Source: Urophycis tenuis (lineage: Eukaryota > Chordata > Actinopteri > Gadiformes > Phycidae). Taken from it: DNA of 64,000 nucleotides. Both the position numbers and the translations under genes were made by a program. The notes below the pieces were generated by a model. It was not told the DNA's origin. It was given only the letters and a program-made list of their open reading frames with translations, and did no database searches. Positions 25,506 through 37,068 of the stretch are shown piece by piece; the stretch's first letter is position 1, and the number at the start of each line of letters is the position of its first letter. The stretch lies in contig JAXIVH010000038.1 in the NCBI GenBank assembly GCA_036785325.1, forward strand, positions 2,283,501-2,347,500. Direction: 5' to 3'.

Positions 25506-27629
25506 GATATTGGCGAGTGCAACTGCCTTTGATCCCCTATTCAACTACCGAGTCGTTGGATGAGGTGGGGGGGGGTCATCGAGATAACTCTAACGAACCC
25601 AACCCTAACCATAGGCCTAACCTTAGCCCTAACCCTAACTCAACCCTAACACTAACCCTTACCTTGGCCCTAATCTTAACACTAACCTCAACCCCTAACC
25701 TTAGCCTTAACACTAACCCTAACCCCTACTCTAACTCTAACCCTAACCCCTACTCTAACTCTAACCCTAAGCCTACCCTAACCTCCAACACTAACCCTAC
25801 CCTAACTCTAACGCTAACCCTAACTCTAACCTTTGCCCTAACTTTAGCCCTAACCCTAGCCTCAGCCATAACCCTAACCCCAACCTTAGCCCTAACCCTA
25901 ACCTTAACCCTAACCCTAACCTTGGCCCTAACCTTAACACTAACCTCAAACCTAACCTTAACCCTAACCTCAGCCATAACCCTAACCCTAACCTTAGCCC
26001 TAACCCTAATTCTAGCCCTAACCCTAATCTTAACCATAACCTTAACCCTAACCTTGGCCCTAACACTTAACCTAACCTTATCCATAACACTAACCCTAAC
26101 CTCAACCCTAACCTTAACCCCAATCTCAGCCGTAACCCCAACCCTAACCTTATCCCTAACCTTAAACCTAACCCTAACCTCAGCCCTAACCTTAACCCTA
26201 ACCTCAGCCCTCATCTTAACCCTAACCCCTAACCCCTAACCTTAACACTAACCTCAGCCCTCATCTTAACCCTAACCCCTAACCCCTAACCTCTAACCCT
26301 AACCCTAACCTTACCCTAACCGTAACGCTAACCTTAACCCTTACTCTAACCTTAGCCCTAACCTTAGCCCTAACCGTAACCCTAACCTTAACCCTAACCT
26401 TAACCCTAAACCGTAACCTTATACCTAACCCTAACCTCAGCCCTAACCTTAACCCTAACCGCAACCCCTCCCATTTACTTCAAACCTAACGTTAAGGTTA
26501 ACTGCTAACTCTACCCCTAAATCTACCCTAACCTTAACCTACACTTGACATATTGGAGGAAGAAGACAATTACCCAGCATGCATTTCATCCGGAAAACTT
26601 TTCACAAAAAAACCCATTACCGAAGTACCTACGGCGAGAATAGACTACCCCAAGAAATTGTTGTTTTGGGTGAGGAAAGTAAGCCATTGAGTCTTCTCTA
26701 AGGTCAACTTCCTACACAATCTCTGTAGTCGCGCGGTGTATGGGGCACAGGAATTGTTATTAACAGGCTGTTCGGCATGGGGTCCTGGAGGGGCCAGGGA
26801 GGCAGTGCTTAGTCGCGGCTGGCCTTGGCCTTTCCTACCCTGGGACCGACTGGGAAGGCACCGCTGGTCGGGGCTGGTCTTGGTCTTTCCTAGGTCTGGA
26901 CACCCATCGCTGAGGATAGCTGCATTGGGGGACCGTGGAGGCAGTGCTTTGTCACGGCTGGCCTCGGTCCTTCGTGACCCCAGTTTTCTGCTAGTTCATC
27001 TGGACCCAACAGAGGACAAGAACCAAGCTCCGGCCCTGATTGGCCAAACCAGGGCTACCTAGCGGTGTTAACAACTGGTTTGTGCTGGTCAGGGGGTAAG
27101 TATGTGCCCCCTCCTCTCCATAACCAAAACAATGTATCCTAAAAAGTGTTTTACTTACCTTTACTTACCTCGACGTTACCTCAACAAATGATCACTCCTA
27201 AAAAAGCTTAAACCCAATACCAATTCCATTTCGGAAACGACACACCTTGAGAATTGATCACTCTCGGGGGGGCCTCCCTTGGGTGAGGGTGTATAGTGAC
27301 AATGGCCAGAAACACCCTATGATCCCAGGGTCCACTACTGATGACGTGTCCTAATATTTCGATAGCACGTTTATACTAAAATAGAAATGGAAAAGAAAAG
27401 TCTCACTCCAGCTGTGACTCGTCTTTATTCAAATAAGTAAATATACCAATGCATTGGAAGTACCTTCACTCAAACTAGATTGACCTTCATCTTGGAACAA
27501 AGAAAACCTTTGGGAAAAGGAAAAACAAGTCTATATCTCCAAATCAGCGGTTATATCACAACAAGACAGATAACCATTTCGTTTTACTTCATTCTTGGTA
27601 ATATGGGAAAAGAGAGCTGCGGATGACTA
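25506..27629 (+). repeat. Macrosatellite unit 10 (short form, 2124 bp)
   Basis: Same length and subclass as unit 8. C is about 25597-26543 and D starts at 26544. The D-end variant TACCTTCACTCAAAC is shared with the end of unit 9. Confidence 0.95.
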
Positions 27630-30401
27630 GATATTGGCGAGTGCAACTGCCTTTGATCCCCTATTCAACTACCGAGTCGTTGGATGAGGTGGGGGGGGTC
27701 ATCGAGATAACTCTAACGAACCTAACCGAGCCAGGGCCATCGAAAGAACGGGCTCTTTACACAACCCATTTATATTACCTTACCAACTGTTATTCACAAA
27801 ACGACCACTAGATGGAGGCGATGGACCACCACTGAAGAATCAAAAGAAGGCAACCAGCCTTTAACACAAAGACTAAAAACTCACTCCAGCTGTGATCCTC
27901 TTTATCTAAATAAATAAATAAACAAAAATGAATAAATAAATAGACTAAATAAATATACAAATATAAATAAATAAATTAAATATAGATTACCTTACCAACT
28001 ATTGCAATTACCTATTATTATTATTACTTACCTATTAATGCAATTTCCCAACCTGGGAACAATAGAGTATTTCTATTTCTATTTCTATAACTCTTCTTCA
28101 CAAAACGACCACTAGGTGGAGACGACGCACCACCAGCGAGGAATCAAAAGAGGAGGAACAACCTTGAATACAAAGATTAAAACCCACTCCAGCGGTGAGT
28201 CTCTCGATGTATTTATTTACTAAAAAAATATATATTAAATATATATACTCCTCCCATCTCTTCTCCCCTGTCTTCCCTCATGGAAATGAGGGAGTTGGGG
28301 GAGATAGAGTGTACTAGCCCGATCCGGCGGGGGTGAGTTCAGTCCGTACAGACTGTCTCACCTTGACTCTACCTTCCTCAATCTCTAGCTCTAACTCTAA
28401 CCCTAGGGATAACCTCAACCCCAACCCTAACCATAGGCCTAACCTTAGCCCTAACCCTAACTCAACCCTAACACTAACCCTTACCTTGGCCCTAATCTTA
28501 ACACTAACCTCAACCCCTAACCTTAGCCTTAACACTAACCCTAACCCCTACTCTAACTCTAACCCTAACCCCTACTCTAACTCTAACCCTAAGCCTACCC
28601 TAACCTCCAACACTAACCCTACCCTAACTCTAACGCTAACCCTAACTCTAACCTTTGCCCTAACTTTAGCCCTAACCCTAGCCTCAGCCATAACCCTAAC
28701 CCTAACCTTAGCCCTAACCCTAACCTTATCCCTAACCCTAACCTTGGCCCTAACCTTAACACTAACCTCAAACCTAACCTTAACCCTATCCTCAGCCATA
28801 ACCCTAACCCTAACCTTAGCCCTAACCCTAATTCTAGCCCTAACCCTAATCTTAACCATAACCTTAACCCTAACCTTGGCCCTAACACTTAACCTAACCT
28901 TATCCATAACACTAACCCTAACCTCAACCCTAACCTTAACCCCAATCTCAGCCGTAACCCCAACCCTAACCTTATCCCTAACCTTAAACCTAACCCTAAC
29001 CTCAGCCCTAACCTTAACCCTAACCTCAGCCCTCATCTTAACCCTAACCCCTAACCCCTAACCTCTAACCCTAACCCTAACCTTACCCTAACCGTAACGC
29101 TAACCCTAACCCTTACTCTAACCTTAGCCCTAACCTTAGCCCTAACCGTAACCCTAACCTTAACCCTAACCTTAACCCTAAACCGTAACCTTATACCTAA
29201 CCCTAACCTCAGCCCTAACCTTAACCCTAACCGCAACCCCTCCCATTTACTTCAAACCTAACGTTAAGGTTAACTGCTAACTCTACCCCTAAATCTACCC
29301 TAACCTTAACCTACACTTGACATATTGGAGGAAGAAGACAATTACCCAGCATGCATTTCATCCGGAAAACTTTTCACAAAAAAACCCATTACCGAAGTAC
29401 CTACGGCGAGAATAGACTACCCCAAGAAATTGTTGTTTTGGGTGAGGAAAGTAAGCCATTGAGTCTTCTCTAAGGTCAACTTCCTACACAATCTCTGTAG
29501 TCGCGCGGTGTATGGGGCACAGGAATTGTTATTAACAGGCTGTTCGGCATGGGGTCCTGGAGGGGCCAGGGAGGCAGTGCTTAGTCGCGGCTGGCCTTGG
29601 CCTTTCCTACCCTGGGACCGACTGGGAAGGCACCGCTGGTCGGGGCTGGTCTTGGTCTTTCCTAGGTCTGGACACCCATCGCTGAGGATAGCTGCATTGG
29701 GGGACCGTGGAGGCAGTGCTTTGTCACGGCTGGCCTCGGTCCTTCGTGACCCCAGTTTTCTGCTAGTTCATCTGGACCCAACAGAGGACAAGAACCAAGC
29801 TCCGGCCCTGATTGGCCAAACCAGGGCTACCTAGCGGTGTTAACAACTGGTTTGTGCTGGTCAGGGGGTAAGTATGTGCCCCCTCCTCTCCATAACCAAA
29901 ACAATGTATCCTAAAAAGTGTTTTACTTACCTTTACTTACCTCGACGTTACCTCAACAAATGATCACTCCTAAAAAAGTTTAAACCCAATACCAATTCCA
30001 TTTCGGAAACGACACACCTTGAGAATTGATCACTCTCGGGGGGGCCTCCCTTGGGTGAGGGTGTATAGAGACAATGGCCAGAAACACCCTATGATCCCAG
30101 GGTCCACTACTGATGACGTGTCCTAATATTTCGATAGCACGTTTATACTAAAATAGAAATGGAAAAGAAAAGTCTCACTCCAGCTGTGACTCGTCTTTAT
30201 TCAAATAAGTAAATATACCAATGCATTGGAAGTACCTTCAATCAAACTAGATTGACCTTCATCTTGGAACAAAGAAAACCTTTGGGAAAAGGAAAAACAA
30301 GTCTATATCTCCAAATCAGCGGTTATATCACAACAAGACAGATAACCATTTCGTTTTACTTCATTCTTGGTAATATGGGAAAAGAGAGCTGCGGATGACT
30401 A
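27630..30401 (+). repeat. Macrosatellite unit 11 (long form, 2772 bp)
   Basis: Blocks A-B-C-D are complete, with C about 28385-29315 and D from 29316. The TTA tract in B is one triplet shorter than in most units. C has private variants CTTATCCCTAACC and CCCTATCCTCAGCC. Confidence 0.95.
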
Positions 30402-33183
30402 GATATTGGCGAGTGCAACTGCCTTTGATCCCCTATTCAACTACCGAGTCGTTGGATGAGGTGGGGGGGGGTCATCGAGATAACTCTGACGAACCTAACC
30501 GAGCCAGGGCCATCGAAAGAACGGGCTCTCTACACAACCCATTTATATTACCTTACCAACTGTTATTCACAAAACGACCACTAGATGGAGGCGATGGACC
30601 ACCACTGAAGAATCAAAAGAAGGCAACCAGCCTTTAACACAAAGACTAAAAACTCACTCCAGCTGTGATCCTCTTTATCTAAATAAATAAATAAACAAAA
30701 ATGAATAAATAAATAGACTAAATAAATATACAAATATAAATAAATAAATTAAATATAGATTACCTTACCAACTATTGCAATTACCTATTATTATTATTAT
30801 TACTTACCTATTAATGCAATTTCCCAACCTGGGAACAATAGAGTATTTCTATTTCTATTTCTATAACTCTTCTTCACAAAACGACCACTAGGTGGAGACG
30901 ACGCACCACCAGCGAGGAATCAAAAGAGGAGGAACAACCTTGAATACAAAGATTAAAACCCACTCCAGCGGTGAGTCTCTCGATGTATTTATTTACTAAA
31001 AAAATATATATTAAATATATATACTCCTCCCATCTCTTCTCCCCTGTCTTCCCTCATGGAAATGAGGGAGTTGGGGGAGATAGAGTGTACTAGCCCGATC
31101 CGGCGGGGGTGAGTTCAGTCCGTACAGACTGTCTCACCTTGACTCTACCTTCCTCAATCTCTAGCTCTAACTCTAACCCTAGGGATAACCTCAACCCCAA
31201 CCCTAACCATAGGCCTAACCTTAGCCCTAACCCTAACTCAACCCTAACACTAACCCTTACCTTGGCCCTAATCTTAACACTAACCTCAACCCCTAACCTT
31301 AGCCTTAACACTAACCCTAACCCCTACTCTAACTCTAACCCTAACCCCTACTCTAACTCTAACCCTAAGCCTACCCTAACCTCCAACACTAACCCTACCC
31401 TAACTCTAACGCTAACCCTAACTCTAACCTTTGCCCTAACTTTAGCCCTAACCCTAGCCTCAGCCATAACCCTAACCCTAACCCTAACCTTAGCCCTAAC
31501 CCTAACCTTAACCCTAACCCTAACCTTGGCCCTAACCTTAACACTAACCTCAAACCTAACCTTAACCCTAACCTCAGCCATAACCCTAACCCTAACCTTA
31601 GCCCTAACCCTAATTCTAGCCCTAACCCTAATCTTAACCATAACCTTAACCCTAACCTTGGCCCTAACACTTAACCTAACCTTATCCATAACACTAACCC
31701 TAACCTCAACCCTAACCTTAACCCCAATTTCAGCCGTAACCCCAACCCTAACCTTATCCCTAACCTTAAACCTAACCCTAACCTCAGCCCTAACCTTAAC
31801 CCTAACCTCAGCCCTCATCTTAACCCTAACCCCTAACCCCTAACCTCTAACCCTAACCCTAACCTTACCCTAACCGTAACGCTAACCCTAACCCTTACTC
31901 TAACCTTAGTCCTAACCTTAGCCCTAACCGTAACCCTAACCTTAACCCTAACCTTAACCCTAAACCGTAAACTTATACCTAACCCTAACCTCAGCCCTAA
32001 CCTTAACCCTAACCGCAACCCCTCCCATTTACTTCAAACCTAACATTAAGGTTAACTGCTAACTCTACCCCTAAATCTACCCTAACCTTAACCTACACTT
32101 GACATATTGGAGGAAGAAGACAATTACCCAGCATGCATTTCATCCGGAAAACTTTTCACAAAAAAACCCATTACCAAAGTACCTACGGCGAGAATAGACT
32201 ACCCCAAGAAATTGTTGTTTTGGGTGAGGAAAGTAAGCCATTGAGTCTTCTCTAAGGTCAACTTCCTACACAATCTCTGTAGTCGCGCGGTGTATGGGGC
32301 ACAGGAATTGTTATTAACAGGCTGTTCGGCATGGGGTCCTGGAGGGGCCAGGGAGGCAGTGCTTAGTCGCGGCTGGCCTTGGCCTTTCCTACCCTGGGAC
32401 CGACTGGGAAGGCACCGCTGGTCGGGGCTGGTCTTGGTCTTTCCTAGGTCTGGACACCCATCGCTGAGGATAGCTGCATTGGGGGACCGTGGAGGCAGTG
32501 CTTTGTCACGGCTGGCCTCGGTCCTTCGTGACCCCAGTTTTCTGCTAGTTCATCGGGACCCAACAGAGGACAAGAACCAAGCTCCGGCCCTGATTGGCCA
32601 AACCAGGGCTACCTAGCGGTGTTAACAACTGGTTTGTGCTGGTCAGGGGGTAAGTATGTGCCCCCTCCTCTCCATAACCAAAACAATGTATCCTAAAAAG
32701 TGTTTTACTTACCTTTACTTACCTCGACGTTACCTCAACAAATGATCACTCCTAAAAAAGCTTAAACCCAATACCAATTCCATTTCGGAAACGACACACC
32801 TTGAGAATTGATCACTCTCGGGGGGGCCTCCCTTGGGTGAGGGTGTATAGTGACAATGGCCAGAAACACCCTATGATCCCAGGGTCCACTACTGATGACG
32901 TGTCCTAATATTTCGATAGCACGTTTATACTAAAATAGAAATGGAAAAGAAAAGTCTCACTCCAGCTGTGACTCGTCTTTATTCAAATAAGTAAATATAC
33001 CAATGCATTGGAAGTACCTTCAATCAAACTAGATTGACCTCCATCTTGGAACAAAGAAAACCTTTGGGAAAAGGAAAAACAAGTCTATATCTCCAAATCA
33101 GCGGTTATATCACAACAAGACAGATAACCATTTCGTTTTACTTCATTCTTGGTAATATGGGAAAAGAGAGCTGCGGATGACTA
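30402..33183 (+). repeat. Macrosatellite unit 12 (long form, 2782 bp)
   Basis: Blocks A-B-C-D are complete, with C about 31161-32097 and D from 32098. C has one extra hexamer near 31475 and several private substitutions, for example AACATTAAGG in place of AACGTTAAGG near 32042. Confidence 0.95.
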
Positions 33184-35047
33184 GATATTGGCGAGTGCAA
33201 CTGCCTTTGATCCCCTATTCAACTACCGAGTCGTTGGATGAGGTGGGGGGGGTCATCGAGATAACTCTAACGAACCCAACCCTAACCATAGGCCTAACCT
33301 TAGCCCTAACCCTAACTCAACCCTAACCTTGGCCCCAACCTTAGCCCTGACATTAACCCTTACCTTGACCCTAACCTTAGCCCTAACCTTAGCCCCAACC
33401 CTAACCCTAACCTTAAACCTAGCCTTAGCCCCAACCCTAACCTTAGCCCTAACCCTAACCTTAACCCTAACCCTAAGCCCTAGCCCTAACCCTAACCTTA
33501 ACCCTAACCTCAACCCTGACCTTGGCCCTAACCCTAACCCAGACCCTAATCCCTAAACCTAACCCCTAACCCCCTAACCCCTAACCCTATCTCAACCCTA
33601 ACCTTGGCCCCAACCTTAGCCCTGACATTCACCCTAACCTTGGCCCTAACACTTAACCCTAACCTTATCCATAACACTAACCCTAACCTCAACCCTAACC
33701 TTAACCTCAGCCATAACCCCAACCCTAACCTCAACCCTAACCTTAAACCTAACCCTAACCTCAGCCCTAACCTTAACCCTAACCCCTAAACCTAACCCTA
33801 ACCTACACTTGGCGTATTGGAGGAACAAGCCAATTCCCCATTATGCATTTCAACCGGAAAACTTTGCGCGCAAAAAAACCCATTACCGAAGTACCTATGG
33901 CGAGAATAGACTAGCCCAAGAAATTTCTGTTTTGGGTAAGGAAAGTAAGCCATTGAGTCTTCTCTAAGGTCAACTTCCTACACAATCTCTGTAGTCGCGC
34001 GGTGTATGGGGCACAGGAATTGTTTTTAACAGGCTGTTCGGCATGGGGTCCTGGAGGGGCCAGGGAGGCAGTGCTTAGTCGCGGCTGGCCTTGGCCTTTC
34101 CTGCCCTGGGACCGACTGGGAAGGCACCGCTGGTCGGGGCTGGTCTTGGTCTTTCCTAGGTCTGGACACCCATCGCTGAAGACAGCTGCATTGGGGGACC
34201 GTGGAGGCAGTGTTTTGTCACGGCTGGCCTCGGTCCTTCGTACCCCCGTTTTCCTATTAGTTCATCTGGACCCAACAGAGGACAAGAACCAAGCTCCGAC
34301 CCTGATTGGCCAAACCAGGGCTACCTAGCGGTGTTAACAACTGGTTTGTGCTGGTCAGGAGGTAAGTATGTGCCCCCCTTCTTGTTCTCCATAACTAAAA
34401 CAATGTATCCTAAAAAGTGTTTTACTTACCTTTACTTACCTCGAGGTTACCTCGACAAATGAGCACTCCTAAAAAAGTTTGGAATAGAATAGAATAGAAA
34501 ATACTTTATTAATCCCAAGCTGGGAAATTGCAAAATTGTTTAAACCCAATACCAATTCCATTTCGGAACCGACACACCTTGAGAATTGATCACTCTCGGG
34601 GGGGCCTCCCTTGGGTGAGGGTGTATAGTGACAATGGCCAGAAACACCCTATGATCCCAGGGTCCACTACTGATGACGTGTCCTAATATTTCGATAGCAC
34701 GTTTATACTAAAATAGAAATGGAAAAGAAAAGTCTCACTCCAGCTGTGACTCCTCTTTATTCAAATAAATAAATATACCAATGCATTGAAGTATTTTCAA
34801 TCAAACCAGATTGACCTTCATCTTGGAACAAAGAAAACCTTTGGGAAAAGAAAAACAAGTCCATATTCCAAAATCAGCGGTTATATCACAAAAAGACAAA
34901 CAACCATCCCATTTACTCCATTCTTGGTTACAAAGAAAACCATCAAGTCTATATCTTCAAATCAGCGGTTATATCACAACAAGACAGATAACCATTTCAT
35001 TTTACTTCATTCTTAGTAATATGGGAAAAGAGAGCTGCGGATGACTA
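33184..35047 (+). repeat. Macrosatellite unit 13 (short form, 1864 bp, diverged right edge)
   Basis: It has the shared B-deletion breakpoint. Block C (33275-33807) is shorter and arranged differently from all other units. D carries the edge variant CTGAAGACAGCTGC shared only with unit 1. It also has a 57-bp insertion (34481-34537) and a local duplication of the AATCAGCGGTTATATCACA region near 34870-34985. Its divergence fits a unit at the array boundary escaping homogenisation. Confidence 0.9.
34481..34537 (-). mobile_element. 57-bp LINE 3'-tail insertion in unit 13
   Basis: Present only in unit 13. On the minus strand it reads as the common fish LINE end, a word close to GGGATTAATAAAGTA followed by an ATTCT repeat. 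It is flanked by GTTT on both sides (34477-34480 and 34538-34541), consistent with a very short target-site duplication of a 5'-truncated retrotransposition. Confidence 0.6.
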
Positions 35048-35135
35048 GATATTGGCGTGCGCAACTGCCTTTGATCCCCCATTCAACTACCCAGTCGTTG
35101 GATGAGGTGGGGGGGATCATCGAGATAACTTAAAA
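35048..35135 (+). repeat. Truncated 14th macrosatellite unit (block A only)
   Basis: Block A sequence is recognisable (ATATTGGCGTGCGCAACTGC, then the G-run and TCATCGAGATAACT). It breaks into canonical telomeric repeats after TTAAAATGAACC. Confidence 0.85.
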
Positions 35136-35209
35136 TGAACCTAACCCTAACCCTAACCCCTAACCCTAACCCTAACCCCTAACCCTAACCCTAACCCTAA
35201 CCCCTAACC

Positions 35210-35248
<39 letters not shown>

Positions 35249-35255
35249 TAACCCA
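35136..35255 (-). repeat. Interstitial telomeric tract, near-canonical CCCTAA
   Basis: About 19 hexamers of CCCTAA, mixed with CCCCTAA heptamers, in uninterrupted tandem. The minus strand reads TTAGGG. It is far closer to the vertebrate telomere consensus than the degenerate C blocks of the macrosatellite, so it is probably younger or under a different turnover regime. Confidence 0.95.
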
Positions 35256-35381
35256 ATTTGTTCCCCAGCCCTAACCCTAACCCAATTTGGCCCTAGCCCT
35301 AAACCTAAACCCAATTTGGTCTCTAATCATCCCTAAACCTAACCCAATTTTGCCCCTATACCTAAACCTAACCCAATTTGG
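35256..35381. repeat. Decayed telomere-like repeat with CCCAATTTGG insertions
   Basis: CCTAAACCTAA-type words alternate with CCCAATTTG words five times at 28-35 bp spacing, and the pattern resumes at 35684-35800 beyond the SINE. It looks like a minisatellite derived from telomeric hexamers. Confidence 0.7.
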
Positions 35382-35676
35382 CCTACTGGTTAGGGCTTTG
35401 GATTTGTAACCGGAGGGTGGCCGGTTCGAACCCCGACCAGTGCGCATGGCTGAAGTGCCCTTGAGCAAGGCACCTAACCCCTCACTGCTCCCCGAGCGCC
35501 GCTGTTGCAGGCAGCTCACTGCATCGGGTTTAAGTGTGTGCTTCACCTCACTGTGTGCTTCACCATCACTGTGTTCTGAGTGTGTCACTAATTCACGATT
35601 GGGTTAAATGCAGAAGACCAAATTTCCCTCACGGGATCAAATCAGTAATTCTTCTTCTTCTTCTTCTTCTTCTTCT
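35382..35676 (+). mobile_element. tRNA-derived SINE (teleost V-SINE/core-like)
   Basis: The head has an A-box-like TGGTTAGGGCT at 35387 and a perfect B box, GGTTCGAACC, at 35423. It is followed by the fish SINE core CCCTTGAGCAAGGCACCTAA and a 3' end with CAAATTTCCCTCACGGG and a CTT microsatellite tail. AATTTGG flanks it on both sides (35375-35381 and 35677-35683), a likely 7-bp target-site duplication. The tRNA-like part is the SINE's Pol III promoter, not a functional tRNA gene. Confidence 0.9.
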
Positions 35677-35683
35677 AATTTGG

Positions 35684-36160
35684 GCCCCTAATCCTAAACC
35701 TAATTCTTAAGCCTAGCCCAATTTGTGGCCCTAACCCTAACCCCTCTATCTAAGCCTAATTTGGTTCCCCAACCCCACCCTTAAGCCCAAACCCTGACCA
35801 TAAAATGGCTAGTTTTGCCATTTAGTATTATTTAGGATTTTGGATTTATGTTTGTTTTGTTATTTTGCAAGTTGTGGTGAAGACAATAAAGCCCCACTAC
35901 TTTTCAACGGCATTGCCACCCCTCGTGTTTGTCCACATGGTCCAGGCCAGAGAGTCCACATCCCAATACGTGGGGTGATCAAGTCGGTCCCTCACAATGA
36001 CATTTTTGGAAATTTCTGGAAATAAAACCTCCCACCGGTGGCCACCAGATGGAGCCATCCCTTTTGATCCTCCCCGATCCTTTTTGGTCGATCCCAGGGT
36101 TGCGCAATAGGGACTTGGGGGGGGGGGGGGGGTCGTTCGCCTTCTTCAGGCAAACTCTCC
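35684..36160. other. Unassigned region with decayed telomere-like start
   Basis: To about 35800 it continues the AATTTGG/CCTAA minisatellite. After that I see no repeat I can name and no convincing ORF. There is an AATAAA at about 35886 and a run of about 17 G at 36116-36132. Confidence 0.5.
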
Positions 36161-36184
36161 GCCAAGTCCCTAAGCTCACGCTAA

Positions 36185-36300
36185 CCGACCAATGGTTGAC
36201 CAAAGCTGAGCAGAGTTGAGCAGCGATCGGCCAATGGCGGAGCGATGCTGAGCAGAGCTCGGCGCTCAACGGACCAATCGCTGAGCGAGGATCGGAATAC
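36185..36300 (+). promoter_or_regulatory. Triplicated CCAAT-box block, promoter-like
   Basis: CCAAT boxes lie at 36189, 36231 and 36274 within an imperfect roughly 42-bp tandem repeat that also carries CTGAGCAGAG words. The block is relatively CpG-rich and is followed at 36426 by AAGGTATGT, a splice-donor-like sequence at the start of the satellite-bearing intron-like region. A TATA-less promoter plus first exon for the duplicated exons is an inference. No transcript evidence is available. Confidence 0.35.
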
Positions 36301-36426
36301 GTCACCTAATGTTTTTACGACTCATACGTAGTCACGGTCATTGCTGTCCACTGCCAACGGAGGATTCGACTAAGGTGAATTTGATGATCTTCATCCTTCG
36401 CGAGTTAATAATTCGACTTTTCGTTA

Positions 36427-36890
36427 AGGTATGTATTTAGCTGTATCGATTTCGTAGAAAGAGAAACGATTCCGTTGACGTTGAAGCTATGTTTTTAGCT
36501 GCTGGGTGGACTTCATTCAAACTATCGCCGTTTTGTCTGTGAGCAAGCATATGACTCGTGGATGATCTCCTTTTAATCGTGGCAATCTAAGCTTTCCAAC
36601 GGCGTATGGCAAGACTATATTCACTAAAGGGTCGTTGAAATACTAAGCTAATTAATTTGTGTTCTGTAAGGAAAGATTGATGTTAATTGAAACGTTGAAG
36701 GTATGTCTTTAGCTGCTGTGTAGACTTCAGTCAACCTGACGCAGATTTGTCTGTGAGCAACCAAATTGCTCGGAGATGGGCTCATTTTAAACGGGGAAAT
36801 CTAAGCTTTCCAACGACGTATGGCATGACTATATTTGCCCATGGGTCGTCGAAATAATAAGCTGATTCATGTGTGTTCTGTTGGCTGTGG
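36427..36890 (+). repeat. 215-bp satellite, diverged first monomers
   Basis: It starts with a short diverged copy (GGTATGTATTTAGCTGTATC), then a diverged monomer from about 36486 and a standard edge monomer from about 36698. The divergence at the left end suggests that these are the oldest or founder copies of the satellite. Confidence 0.8.
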
Positions 36891-37068
36891 AAAGAAAATA
36901 GCACACAAGTCATACCAAGTCACCTTTATTTTTCAGTGATAAACATTAATAAATAAACAGTATGGACATTGTATAAACAGTTGTATAAAAAGTGTAAACG
37001 GTATGAACAGTGTTCTTATAAAAGATATCAATATCAATACTGATCACGTGTGTATTTTATATTTCCAG
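36891..37068 (+). other. AT-rich spacer ending in TATTTCCAG
   Basis: Same spacer as at 2266-2454, almost identical, with an acceptor-like end immediately before exon copy 3. Confidence 0.6.

Noticed and set aside
3863..35047. CRISPR-like or other prokaryotic repeat system
   Set aside because: The repeat units are 2-kb macrosatellites with telomeric content and no spacers. All coding remnants are eukaryotic transposons.
35382..35460. Possible tRNA gene with A and B boxes
   Set aside because: The B box is followed by a fish SINE core and a microsatellite tail, with flanking direct repeats. It is a SINE head and does not fold as a complete tRNA by eye.
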